In this document: positions 10,911 through 19,916 of the stretch, piece by piece
Numbering within the stretch: the stretch's first letter is position 1
Layout: each line of letters opens with the position of its first letter
DNA from: Liolophura sinensis
Lineage: Eukaryota > Mollusca > Polyplacophora > Chitonida > Chitonidae
Direction of reading: 5' to 3'
Length of the DNA: 24,146 nt
Assembly (NCBI RefSeq): GCF_032854445.1
Contig: NC_088304.1
Span: 18,241,704 to 18,265,849 of the forward strand
The notes under the pieces: generated by a model
What the model was told of the DNA's origin: nothing
Databases searched by the model: none
The model's input: the letters and a program-made list of their open reading frames with translations, nothing else
Translations under genes and position numbers: made by a program

Positions 10911-11031
10911 TTGCCTGTTTAGGGAACTCTTCAATGTTTCCCATTTAGGAAACAGTTATATGTGTCCAATTCAGAAAACAGTTGCTTGTGTCCAATTCAG
11001 GAAACAATCAACATAGTTTCCTGATCTGAAA
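10911..11031. repeat. Cluster 2 of the same 18-bp palindrome
   Basis: GTTTCCCATTTAGGAAAC lies at 10936-10953. Variants flank it: GCCTGTTTAGGGAAC upstream, then TCCAATTCAGAAAAC, TCCAATTCAGGAAAC and GTTTCCTGATCTGAAAAC. Spacing is about 28-40 bp, similar to cluster 1, which is 5.5 kb away. Confidence 0.68.
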
Positions 11032-11100
11032 ACATGTGACCAAAATGGGACCAACATTACCCATCTTGGACTTGGCCTGGACTGATTTAAGGAAGGTGCA

Positions 11101-11152
11101 TGGGTCATTGCGCCGTGCTGGTGTGCTAACGCCCTCAGCCATTGAGGCCCCC
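11101..11152 (-). mobile_element. SINE head-only fragment (tRNA-like 5' module)
   Basis: The minus strand reads GGGGGCCTCAATGGCTGAGGG, then GTTAGCACACCAGCACGGCG and CAATGACCC. This matches the first ~50 bp of the full SINE copies at 15570 and 19163, including box A. Homology stops there: box B, body and tail are missing. It is either a truncated relic or a free-standing tRNA-like module. Confidence 0.65.
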
Positions 11153-12239
11153 ATTATTATTAATGCATGTAATCTACATGCATAATGGTGATCCTGTTTA
11201 TGGGAGCCACATCTCCAATAATGAGATCACTATGTAGATCTACGTGCAGGTAAGCTTTAAAATGTACATATTAAATATTTATATACGCTGTACACATATT
11301 CTTCAAACTTTCCATTCTGGCGTACCACTAATTTTGCCCGATTCAGAATTCAAAGCATTCTGTATTAAATTATCGCTCTGACAGTACAGCATCGTCTCTT
11401 TGTTTTCTGAAGTTAAACATGACCAATGTACATAGTAATAGAAATTACATGTAGTTCATGCAATTATCACTACTGAAGATTATTCTGTTTTCTTTCACTA
11501 GCTGGGGCTAGAAAAACCCTGACAACCTTTATATTGATAAATGCATTCAAATATATCAAATTATCAGATCAAATATTTGGCTAGCTTCCTGTTTCTTTCA
11601 CTTAATGATTATGTGTGCATGAGAATCATCAAGAAGTTTTATCGATCACGTTTATTCTGGTGCCATCAAGGTTGTATCAAGGTGCTATCAAGGTTGTATC
11701 AAGGTCATATCAAGGTGCTATCAAGGTCATATCAAGGTCACATAAAGGTGCTATTAAGAACAATACGGGAGGTTCTGAGTTCTGCAAACTGTAAAGGTGA
11801 CATTGTTACCATACACAAAGAAATTTTACAACATATAACTCTAAATGATACTTTCTGGGAGCTTTTACATCTATGAATGAAAGAAATTTGCATCAAAACT
11901 TAACCTTTGCTTGATAAACACCATATTTTTATTCAGTTTACACTTGTTACTTTTAATACGGCCTCATTAGTTTGGACGCCCAACAATTTAGAAGCGCATA
12001 TGCCTTTCAGAGCTAATATGACGATAGATATGAGCTAGGCTATGAGGGTTGCCACCGGAATATCTAGGGGCTCCAATATACATGTGCATGTAGTTACAAC
12101 AACAGCGTTAGTGAATTGGTACTACAGTTGCATGCAGCAGAGAATTATGATGAGCTCACAATAGTTGGCATTGTACAAATGCATTGATACCGAACATGTC
12201 TTAACAACAGCTTCACGTACATGTGCATCAATGACAAAT
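11153..12239. other. Non-coding, apart from the 11-bp array
   Basis: AT-rich; no exons recognised. Several ACATGT palindromes occur (for example about 12080 and 12218). Confidence 0.45.
11662..11757. repeat. Short tandem array of an 11-bp type motif (atcaaggtnnt)
   Basis: The motif tatcaaggt alternates with gct, tgt or cat (for example tgctatcaaggtcatatcaa) in about eight imperfect steps. Because the period is close to 11, part of it is open on the plus strand and yields a repetitive peptide. I see no reason to call a gene. Confidence 0.85.
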
Positions 12240-13030
12240 AATGAGGCGTGAATTATTAACATTGCATGCCGTGCGAATTATATTAATCACAGAGCGTTTT
12301 CCCCTGGGTGCTTCTACCCATGGCCTATCCATCAACGGATCTTTATAGCACCCAATTAATAGCCCTCAGGCAATGGCCGTGCAGTCAGCACATGGCGCGC
12401 GCAAAACTCAAATAACTTTAGGGAGTAAATGAGCTGTTAATTCCCTGTGATGGTTTCTTATTAGAAAATTATACAATTTCACCTGTGGGGAGTTAAGAAG
12501 GAATAATCCGGAGGCTTTTATTTCTAGCCAGGTGGAAAGGGATGTTTCTAGCGGAAAGCCAGTCAAAAATCAATCAATGAGTTTCTTCCAATCAGGACGT
12601 CTGCTTATGGCCACCACCCCCAGCTGGCACTGTGCCAATCCCTCGGCACACACCAACATTCTCGGCTCAACGTTTCAAAAGAATCGCCGGGAATCAGGCT
12701 GCGTGTACAGCTCTATGCCATCATGATTTTAGCCTCAATGAAATTATCCGGAGCTAAGGGGAGACTTTCAATAGAGGCTAGGGAGATAAATCTCCAGCTT
12801 TCTCTCCAAGACTCCAGCAGTTTAACAACCCTGATAAAGTACTAAAAAGATGAGCCCTTTTATGAATGGGGCAGTCTGGGAAGTGTCGCTGGATGATGCG
12901 TGCTCTAACCCATGGTCCGGCTTTAACAGAGGGCACAGCCGCGGAAAAGGACCCACGCGTTCAGGCTGATGGACGCCTGCCCAACTTTCTGGTCATGTCA
13001 CGGACTTGAGCCCTCCGCAAATGACAGAAT
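12240..13030. promoter_or_regulatory. Candidate conserved non-coding element island
   Basis: A compact stretch of high-complexity sequence with motifs typical of developmental enhancers. It has a TAAT-rich cluster (12250-12290), a motif repeated as AATAATCCGGAGG (about 12500) and AATTATCCGGAGC (about 12740), and a near-palindrome GGAGATAAATCTCC. CpG content is above background. Short plus-strand frames here lack ATG-initiated coding character. Its status as a conserved element is inferred, not shown. Confidence 0.33.
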
Positions 13031-14069
13031 TATTCCTCCCACGGACTTGATACAGACTTCTCCTGCAAAGAGCGATTGAATGATACCCGCATAGTACAAA
13101 ATATGCACATAAAGAAAGTCTCTAGATCTCTTCGGGGTCACCTAAAAAATTTCACAAAAAAGAAGAGCAAAAAAATATTTTATCTTCCTCCCTTTTTACT
13201 TTGAAGCAAAATGAGAAGACAACTATAACATGCCTCACATAAATCACAGTGACAAATTTCCTAACTCTTTTTTTATTTCCTCGTTACTATAAAGAAATTT
13301 TTTACAAATACTCTTCACATTGGTGACACCAAAGCAAACCGGGTGGGGGCATCAAGAGAGAGGAGCCAGGGGTAGGGGTGTGGGTGGGTGTGGGTGGGTG
13401 TAGGCGGTATATCTGAGAGAATCACAGGTGAACTATTAAATTATTACCAAAATATAAAATTTCTGTCTGATATAAAATGATCCCAGTCAGAATAAGATGT
13501 AAAATGTACGCGTAATTAAATTTGCATCTTGAACAGGAGTTGGAGCAATCTGAATCACTGCGTACCACAGTAGAGTATTCAGGTTGCCTATAACAGGTAC
13601 ACACACATTGTATACACTTATTTTACATTTATTGGAGTCAGGTTTTCCTTTACTATGCTCATGGTCAGGCATGAAGTGATGTATATAGCTCCCAGGCACT
13701 ATCACTTTATTACAGAAGTTGATTATTTCTCCTGTCTGCCTACAGCTATCCCAAAGGATGATAATCATTGGGGGAGTGTCTTAATTAGTGTTGGAGTGGG
13801 GGGGGGAGGGGAATTGACAGGCAGGGCACATGAGTATACAGTTAATGTTTCCAGTGTTAGAAAAAAAATTTGGGGTTAGAGGTATAAGTACAATCATGTA
13901 AAGCAGGGTACAGGCAATATTATCATCTGATAATGGAAACTTCTTAAAATACTGTGTTGGCATAAAAAAAAACAATATACCTGTACATGTATATTTCACA
14001 AAAAGGGGCATAATCATAGCCCCCTGGGTGTCACAAGACCACTCAAGTTGTGAGAGCAGCGGAATCTAC
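13031..14069. other. Non-coding with G-rich runs
   Basis: AT-rich sequence interrupted by G-rich simple tracts. Overlapping short frames on both strands at 13422-14017 look like mutual shadows without domains. Confidence 0.45.
13369..13402 (+). other. G-rich (GGGTGGGTGT)n tract, G-quadruplex candidate
   Basis: GGGGTAGGGGTGTGGGTGGG is followed by another TGTGGGTGGG unit. More than four regular G-runs with 1-3 base loops. A further G-run lies at about 13797-13811. Confidence 0.7.
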
Positions 14070-14168
14070 AAATTCTTTGTCCAAAGCCATGTTTGAGCCT
14101 GCACTTTATGTGTCCTAGCAACAAAAGGCAAGCGCGTGCTTAAGCACTAGCCCACAGCCGGCTCACCA
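14070..14168 (-). other. Degenerate tRNA-like head on the opposite strand
   Basis: The minus strand reads GAGCCGGCTGTGGGCTAGTG then CTTAAGCACGCGCTTGCC, resembling box A and the D-arm of tRNA-derived SINEs. GGCTCAAACATGG lies about 60 bases on as a poor box B. It differs from the main SINE head of this window. No body or tail was identified. Confidence 0.35.
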
Positions 14169-14237
14169 ATGTTATAATATAGTCATTGCTAGTGGGCATT
14201 TAAAAAGTCAAAACTACAGCAGTAGCTCATCAGAATT

Positions 14238-14310
14238 TTCCTTTCGCTCAATTGGTAGAGCTCTGGGCTTAGGCTAAGGAGATTAGAAATCTAATCCTGG
14301 CGTGACCTAC
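14238..14310 (+). other. Degenerate tRNA-like sequence (SINE head or tRNA pseudogene)
   Basis: A perfect D-arm GCTC-AATTGGTA-GAGC (14247-14262) is followed downstream by a box B-like TCTAATCC with a short pairing GATTA/TAATC. The anticodon region does not form a 5-bp stem, so a functional tRNA is unlikely. Confidence 0.4.
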
Positions 14311-15478
14311 AGTAACCATATAAACACAATTGTATTTTCAGGAATTTTTTGCAATACCCGCTGAAACAAAGGAGTCGTGACAGAGTGGTTAATATCCGCG
14401 TCATTTATTCATTAGCTCACTATGTACTTTAAATGCTTTTTAAGACGTGGTTAATAATCTGTGAAAATAAATTAACATAATTTTGGGTACAGTTCTGATC
14501 GGCGCTTTGAATGGGACTGACTTCCTCTCATTGCTTATGTTCACTTTATCGTCTTGCCAACAGATTAAATTTTCAAAATTTCCATTAATGTCATATACTG
14601 AGTATCAACAGGTAATGTTACTGTGTACTCCCTGGTTTTCCACTTCCATCCAAACCCTTTAATCACTGTAATTTTGCAATGGCACACAGCCTATCTAGAT
14701 CCAGATGTGATACTGATGATTATGACAGAGGCTGGACTTACAAAGTACAAATGGTGATTTACGTTATCATGATCCAACATGCATATAACAAAAACAGGAC
14801 ACACACAGGAAATCAACCCAATATCGCTTCAACAATGAAGTTTGCTGCTGGCTAGCTCATCATTCTGTAGCCATAAGCTTTCTAGAACCACGAACCAATT
14901 GATCTGCCAACTAGTATGTGATGAGAGTTCATACAATAAACATGCATGTTAAAATTAAAATATTGCAGCGTACATGTACAGTGCTTTTGTTGCCCCACTG
15001 TTAAACTTGCCCAGTTCTGCAGAGCCCTGTCCCAGGACAAGCATTAAGATACACACCAGACACAACACAATAAAGAAATATTCATTTCTGGTACTTCTGT
15101 CATGTCTCATAAACAACTACACATGACTGTTTCCTTTGTCCACGTCCTTTGCTCTGTCACGTCACAAACAAAATGCATCATGCAATTTCCAAGTTGTTTG
15201 GAAAACAAATTTCCTCAAAGAGAATGTCACTTTATACAGTGCATGTGGCTCAGGTTGATTCTGTACTCAATTTATCAATTTTACTGGTTCACTGTATAAG
15301 CGTCAACAGGGTGTGCTCAAAAAGACAAACTCAGAACAGGAAAGAACTCATTTTGTAGTTGTACACTGTCCTGCAGTAAAGAATCAATGTACAAATTTTT
15401 ATCTTCCTAGAGCAAACATTTTAACTATAGCTGTGTTTGAATTTTTGACTTAAGTCCTAAGACATTTGATAAATATGG
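14311..15478. other. Non-coding, nothing recognised
   Basis: No repeat family, exon or RNA gene seen. If SRRM2 continues leftward, this is intron. Confidence 0.45.
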
Positions 15479-15917
15479 TTCTCAGTTTCAAGTCTTTCCA
15501 ACCACCAAAAAACCCAGATATTCAATATTTTCCAAGGCCTGGAAAAGTTACATCTTTTCTAATTTCCAATGGGGCCTCCGTGGCTCAGTTGGTTAGCACG
15601 CTAGCGCAGCGTAATGACCTAGGAGTCTCACCAATGTGGACCCTGTGAGTTCAAGTCCAGCTCATGCTGGCTTCCTCGCCAAACGTACGTGGAAAGGTCT
15701 GCCAGTAACCTGCGGATGGTCGTGGGTTTCCCCCGGGCTCTGCCGCCATCGTATAAGTGAAATATTCTTGAGTACGGCATAAAAACACCAATCCAATTAA
15801 TATATCAAATAAATCAATTTCCAACCTTTTTCAGATCTTCAAGGCCCTTTAAGAAAACTGATTGTTACAAATGTTCACTTACTCATGTTCCTCCATGAGT
15901 TCATGCAACTCAGTATA
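15479..15917 (-). pseudogene. Degenerate duplicate of the SRRM2 exon 1 3' edge and adjacent intron, split by a SINE
   Basis: Positions 15479-15569 plus 15816-15905 align with 19511-19685, which is the last coding bases of exon 1, its donor and the first ~150 bp of intron 1. The clearest block is the shared 18-mer cctccatgagttcatgca (15890-15907 here; 19665-19682 in the parent). A donor is retained at the homologous place (ATGA|GTAAGTG versus AAGG|GTAAGGA). Upstream of this block the exon homology decays. A cryptic TTTAG acceptor would define a 35-nt exon at 15917-15883. That length is not a multiple of three, and joined after exon 2 the segment is read in a different frame from the parent. 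It is most likely a dead partial duplication; a rarely used poison exon cannot be excluded. Confidence 0.7.
15570..15815 (+). mobile_element. Full-length tRNA-derived SINE with 9-bp TSD
   Basis: The tRNA-like head starts GGGGCCTCCGTGGCTCAGTTGG with a box A match (TGGCTCAGTTGG, 15581-15592) and a box B match (GAGTTCAAGTCC, 15648-15659), separated by a long interval as in a Ser/Leu-type tRNA. The body (GGATGGTCGTGGGTTTCCCCC) follows, then the 3' tail (CTTGAGTACGGCATAAAAACACC) and an A-rich end. Direct repeats aatttccaa flank it at 15561-15569 and 15816-15824. The element is non-autonomous, with RNA polymerase III promoter logic, and would depend on a LINE partner. It interrupts the duplicated SRRM2 segment. 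Family name not assigned. Confidence 0.9.
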
Positions 15918-16094
15918 CTAAACGTCAAAACTGGAAATGTGTGTATCAGTTTTAAACCTATCCATATGTAAAAAATAACCACATATTAATCTCTTTTTTT
16001 TTTTGCTTATAGAGTAATTCTCATCCATAAGGCAATGAACCAGTTGATCTTTAATGGATGGACCACCCAAAATGTCAATGAGGAGTTATCTCCC

Positions 16095-16268
16095 TTGAAC
16101 CTCTCATCTTGACAAATAGTTCACATTCAGGTTGAAGGTATGAGTAATAAACATCAATTTTATAAACCATTCATGTGTTTGTTGATGTGACAGTAGATGC
16201 ACCTTGTCATATCAAGACATAACAATGAATGCCCAACTACCCTATATCATACAACTGACTGGGTACCG
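16095..16268. other. SRRM2 downstream intron, unassigned
   Basis: A short unique stretch just right of a minus-strand GGGAGATAACTC motif (16094-16083) and left of the headless SINE at 16282. No exon seen. Confidence 0.4.
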
Positions 16269-16281
16269 TCGGTTTGATGAG

Positions 16282-16419
16282 TCTGTCGGCAACCTGCGGA
16301 TGGTCGTGGGTTTCCCCCTGGGCTCTGGCCAGTTTCCACCCACCATAATGCTGGCCGACGTCGTATATGTGATATATTCTTGAGTACGGCGTAAAACACC
16401 AATCAAATAAATAAATAAA
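16282..16419 (+). mobile_element. Headless (5'-truncated) copy of the same SINE, with TSD
   Basis: The body starts at TCTGTCGGCAACCTGCGGATGG and runs through CCACCATAATGCTGG and GAGTACGGCGTAAAACACC to an (AAAT)n tail. The tRNA-like head with boxes A and B is absent. Near-identical direct repeats (tcggtttgatgag at 16269-16281; tcggttgatgag at 16420-16431) flank it. The truncated form was therefore inserted as such rather than eroded later. It lies about 240 bp beyond exon 2, antisense to SRRM2. Confidence 0.88.
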
Positions 16420-16659
16420 TCGGTTGATGAGACCACACATGCTGTTATCATGCAGATCTTGAAATGAAACCACTTGCATTTTGCTTCCTGTCAGAATGTT
16501 TTCTTCATGCACAACTATTTCAGATGTTTTAGACTTCAATTTTAGTCACTCATCCCAATACAAAACAGTGTAAATGGCCTACATGTGATCTGGCATGTAT
16601 CACTTTTCCAAATGTCACAGACAAGCACTAAAATTTGATGTCAATAAAAAGTCACTTAC

Positions 16660-16767
16660 ACTGGGCGTCCAAAATCATCTTTGTCCACAGACTCTGAAAC
16701 ACCTTCCTTCTCCATGAGCATCTTGCGAAACGTAGAGACTTTCTTTTCAATTTCATCTGACGGATAT
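16660..16767 (-). CDS. SRRM2: SRRM2/CWC21-like protein, coding exon 2 (end of cwf21 domain)
   Basis: This 108-nt exon continues the protein from exon 1. The acceptor is TTTTTAG| and the first base A completes the split glycine codon (GG|A). The exon then reads YPSDEIEKKVSTFRKMLMEK and on to DDFGRP, before a split GT codon and a perfect GTAAGT donor beginning at 16659. Human SRRM2 has a closely similar helix after MEEQG (Y..QQI.EKVATFR..LLEKD), so this is the second half of the cwf21 domain. The exon length is divisible by three and both junctions are phase 2. The exon is too short and too spliced to show as a simple ORF; it was found by reading the minus strand downstream of exon 1. The continuation expected in the family (a THQLAE...AFGI-type block, then RS repeats) was not found in 16659-1. 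Confidence 0.9.
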
Positions 16768-17317
16768 CTAAAAATGGAAAATTTGCTTTTATCACCTGAA
16801 CACCCATACATATAAATCATACACAAATCTGGCTTTGATCTTTTTCAAATTTACATTCAATTGTAGATACACAATGCAACTTCATCAAGTCACTTCTGTT
16901 TTTAACGACTGATTTAACAGACATATTTGAGGCATTTCCATGTTGTCTGTGTCAACTGGATAGTGCAGCCATAATGTACACACATGTAGCCAAAAATTAG
17001 TCAATACGTACATCCACACATGGTCAGGCTATTGTCATATATACAGTGTGGATATCAACATGGCCTCTCACCTGCTTGAAACAATCATTATCAAGAGCTT
17101 GCAATGTAAGTATGTTCATGAAAAAAAAAAACAACATATGAACCCATGTTGGAAAAGAGCAGGGCAAGACACTTCTGCTGATGTATAATGTGTCTCTAAA
17201 TGAGTGCCTGAGTTACTGTAAATGACCTGAAGTTTCACACAATCTGAGTTGGCGGCAAGATGACAGAAGAGAGTGTTTAGCTCCCCACCCATTTCATAAC
17301 CCTGCATGACACTTAGC

Positions 17318-17476
17318 AGCTCCGGCAGTATGTGAGAAGGTCTGCAACCTGCGGACAGTTGTGGGTTTCCCCCTGAGCTCTGCCCGGTTTCCTCCCACCA
17401 TAATGTTGGCCGCCGTCGTATAAGTGAAATACTCTTGAGTACAGCGTAAAACACCAATCAAACAAATAAATAAATA
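17318..17476 (+). mobile_element. Headless SINE copy in SRRM2 intron, 7-bp TSD
   Basis: The copy starts at agctccggcagtatgtgag, corresponding to the segment just after the tRNA-like head in full copies. It continues through GGTCTGCAACCTGCGGACAG, CCACCATAATGTTGG and GAGTACAGCGTAAAACACC to a tail of AAAT units. Flanking repeats acttagc occur at 17311-17317 and 17477-17483. Boxes A and B are missing. Confidence 0.85.
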
Positions 17477-18683
17477 ACTTAGCTGTGGTTTCCACATATG
17501 GTCAAGTCAATGAAAGGTGTGTGCAGGTCTCCCAACAAGTAGGCCTACATGTTCATCTCTAAATATACCCCTGAATGCTACAAACAAAGTATTAAGAAGG
17601 GCGACGTCTATTACAAAACTTTAAATCCCAAACACCGTTTGAAAGCATGACCATGCCAAACAAGGAATGTACATGCACAATGTACAATACAGACAAACCA
17701 ATCGTTCAGGTTTGGCCTATGTTAAAGTCATTTCACACCGTTATATGCTGAATTATGCAACGAATATGTGTACAAATGTATTTTAAATAAAAACAAATTT
17801 TACTGAGAAATATCTCCATGAATTTGCTGTGTCCATGTAATTCCAATTTAGAATGTCAGTCTACACGCACATTTTGTTTCTTTACAGTCGGAACTGTCCT
17901 CCTATTGCAGAAGTGTTTTTTTTCAATTGGGAACCTCCATTACACACAGAAAATACACTCAACCCAAGGTTTCTGAAAACTACCATGATTTACTGTGATC
18001 CCTTTTTTGGTAGTACTATGTGAGAGTTCGACATATCGGGAGATAGAATTTGCTTCAGTTGTTATCATACTACGAGGTCTCACAAGACCGTCACTGGCTT
18101 TATAAACAAATGTTTTGTGATTTCCTGTATATATTTTTCCTGTGATTTACACATCGCCAGCCACAGATAAGATTACTGTTTTGCCTTTCACCAGCCAAAA
18201 TCACATGATCGATGGGAAGACACATGGAATATTTCTAGTCCTGTGATTGTATGTGGCTTGTATCCACATGTAGATAAAACCATTCTGTTTGACTAAAATT
18301 TCATCTGAGGAGTCTCGATTATATATTCAATAAAGTAAGTATTATTTAATACTTTTACGAAATATGGGTGGAAGCTGACAATCTTTTAAACTACGCCAGA
18401 ATGAACAAGAAACGTTTTGCTGCAAGCAAAGTGCATGTATTAAAATTATTATGTTTAAAACTGAGGAAAACATGAACCATTGGTGGTAGGAGCACCAGAA
18501 TAATCCTGACCACCCATGACGCTCTCCCGCGGCGCTCAGTCGGTCACAACCACACCCAATGCAACAATTCCTGGAATACACTTTCCGAGTCCCAGGGCGA
18601 AAGTATGTCATTTTAACGTATACTTTTAGTTCAAAGTTTATAATAAATGTATTGCTACTACATGTATGTACTTATCCTACCAT

Positions 18684-18818
18684 CGTCTGCCATCAACTTG
18701 TGGATGGTTGTGGGTTTCCCCCTGGTTTCCCGACATCATAATGCTGGCTACCGTTGTATGTGTGAGTGAAATACCCTTAAGCACAGCATAAAACATCAAT
18801 CAAATAAATAAATAAATA
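18684..18818 (+). mobile_element. Diverged headless SINE copy in SRRM2 intron
   Basis: This is an older copy of the same body. It reads TCTGCCATCAACTTGTGGATGG, then TGTGGGTTTCCCCC, a shortened middle, CATAATGCTGGCTACCG, a diverged tail (TTAAGCACAGCATAAAACATC) and (AAAT)n. The head is absent and no clear target-site duplication is visible. Confidence 0.8.
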
Positions 18819-19162
18819 TCCCAGCATTACATGGTGGCACCATGGTGGAATTAAGTAATCAGTTCATGCAAATAAAGACGGCATCAAAGCACGGCACAAA
18901 GATGCACTACTGCTACAGTGTGTAAAAGGACATTTTTCAGGATTCAGAATTTGATGAGATGTCAAATTTCCAGGCTTTTCCACGCCAAAAATTAACATTT
19001 TCCAGGCTACTTGAAAACAAGCATAATGCAATGCGAAATGACCTGAATAGTTGAACTTTTACATATACACAAATGGTAGTTCAGTCCATTGAGCGATTTT
19101 GAAAATAGCAAAATATTGCTGGAAATAAATTTCCTTTGATAAGAAGTGTAAGCATACTTTAG

Positions 19163-19432
19163 GGGGCCTCTATGGCTTAGTTGATTAGTGCGCCAGCGCA
19201 GCGTAGAGACCCAGGAGCCTCTCACCATTACGGCTGATGCGAGTTCAAGTCCAGCCCATGCTGTCTTTGTCTTCGGCTGTACGTGGGAACGTCTGTCAGC
19301 AGCCTGTGGATGGTCGTGGGTTTCCGCCGTGCTCTTCCCTGTTCCCTCCCACCGTAATGCTGGCCACCGCCATATGAGTGAAATATTCTTGAGTACGGCA
19401 TAAACACACCAATCAATCAAATCAAGTAAATA
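19163..19432 (+). mobile_element. Full-length tRNA-derived SINE in SRRM2 intron
   Basis: The head GGGGCCTCTATGGCTTAGTTG carries box A, and GAGTTCAAGTCC (19241-19252) is box B. The body (GGATGGTCGTGGGTTTCC) and the tail (CTTGAGTACGGCATAAACACACC) end in an A-rich run. It lies about 225 bp downstream of the exon 1 donor, antisense to the gene. Possible but unconvincing target-site repeats (taagcat) lie a few bases outside the left end and at the right end. Confidence 0.87.
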
Positions 19433-19657
19433 AGCATGCCGTATGGGGTGCATGTAGCCTTAGTTGGCTCTGTAATCAACTCATAGAGCAGCCCACAGAG
19501 TGCGAGCCAACTTGTTCTCAGCGTCAAGGTTTTTCCGGGTGCAACTACCAAAACCCCTGATATTCAAGATACTTCAAGGCCATTTTTTTCAATTTCCAAC
19601 CTATTCAAGATTTCCAGGGCCCTATACAAACCCTTATTTTTGCAAATGTTTCCTTAC

Positions 19658-19896
19658 CCTTGCTCCTCCATGAGTTCATGCATCTCCATGCACTTCAGCT
19701 CCACTTTCCTCTTCCGTTCATGATCCAGTATTTCTCTGTTAGGCTTTTTCATCAGTGATTGGTCCAGTTTTTTGAGCTCTTCCTCTGTCTTGTAGTCCAC
19801 TCGATCCTTGTGTTTGCGGACAAATGAGAGATTTCGCTGCACGAAGCCATTGGTGCCACTACCCCGGGCAGTAGTTAACCCAATACCATTATACAT
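19658..19896 (-). CDS. SRRM2: SRRM2/CWC21-like spliceosomal protein, coding exon 1 (partial gene)
   Basis: This exon encodes the N-terminus of the serine/arginine repetitive matrix protein 2 family (SRm300; yeast Cwc21), a nuclear spliceosome component that in yeast contacts Prp8 and Snu114 near the catalytic centre. Seen in sequence: 79 full codons plus GG, opening with MYNGIGL, then an RGSGTNG block and VQRNLS (residues 1-25). A charged stretch follows, then the family's DHERKRKVELKC core (about residues 58-69) and MEEQG at the end, where the cwf21 domain begins. The ATG at 19896-19894 has A at -3 and starts the known family N-terminus exactly, so the start is secure. The donor is GG|GTAAGG, with the intron starting at 19657; reading on gives an in-frame TAA after one codon, so splicing is required. 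A possible acceptor (CAG, 19919-19917) 20 nt upstream would put the exon start at 19916 with a short 5' UTR and an upstream non-coding exon. Family identity is from memory of the human protein, but the match is strong. Confidence 0.93.
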
Positions 19897-19916
19897 GGTT
19901 AGGGGCCTTTAGTTCA

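Larger units (their letters stand above)
16768..19657 (-). other. SRRM2 intron between coding exons 1 and 2
   Basis: This 2890-bp phase 2 intron runs from donor GTAAGG (minus, from 19657) to acceptor TTTTTAG (minus, ending 16768). It holds three SINE copies (17318-17476, 18684-18818, 19163-19432), all on the plus strand and so antisense to the gene. No other exon was recognised inside it. Confidence 0.85.

Noticed and set aside
12532-12726. 64-codon plus-strand frame in the enhancer-like island
   Set aside because: It starts with GTG rather than ATG and shows no domain; non-coding is the better reading.
13422-14017. Overlapping short frames on both strands
   Set aside because: Mutually overlapping openings without domains or splice support.
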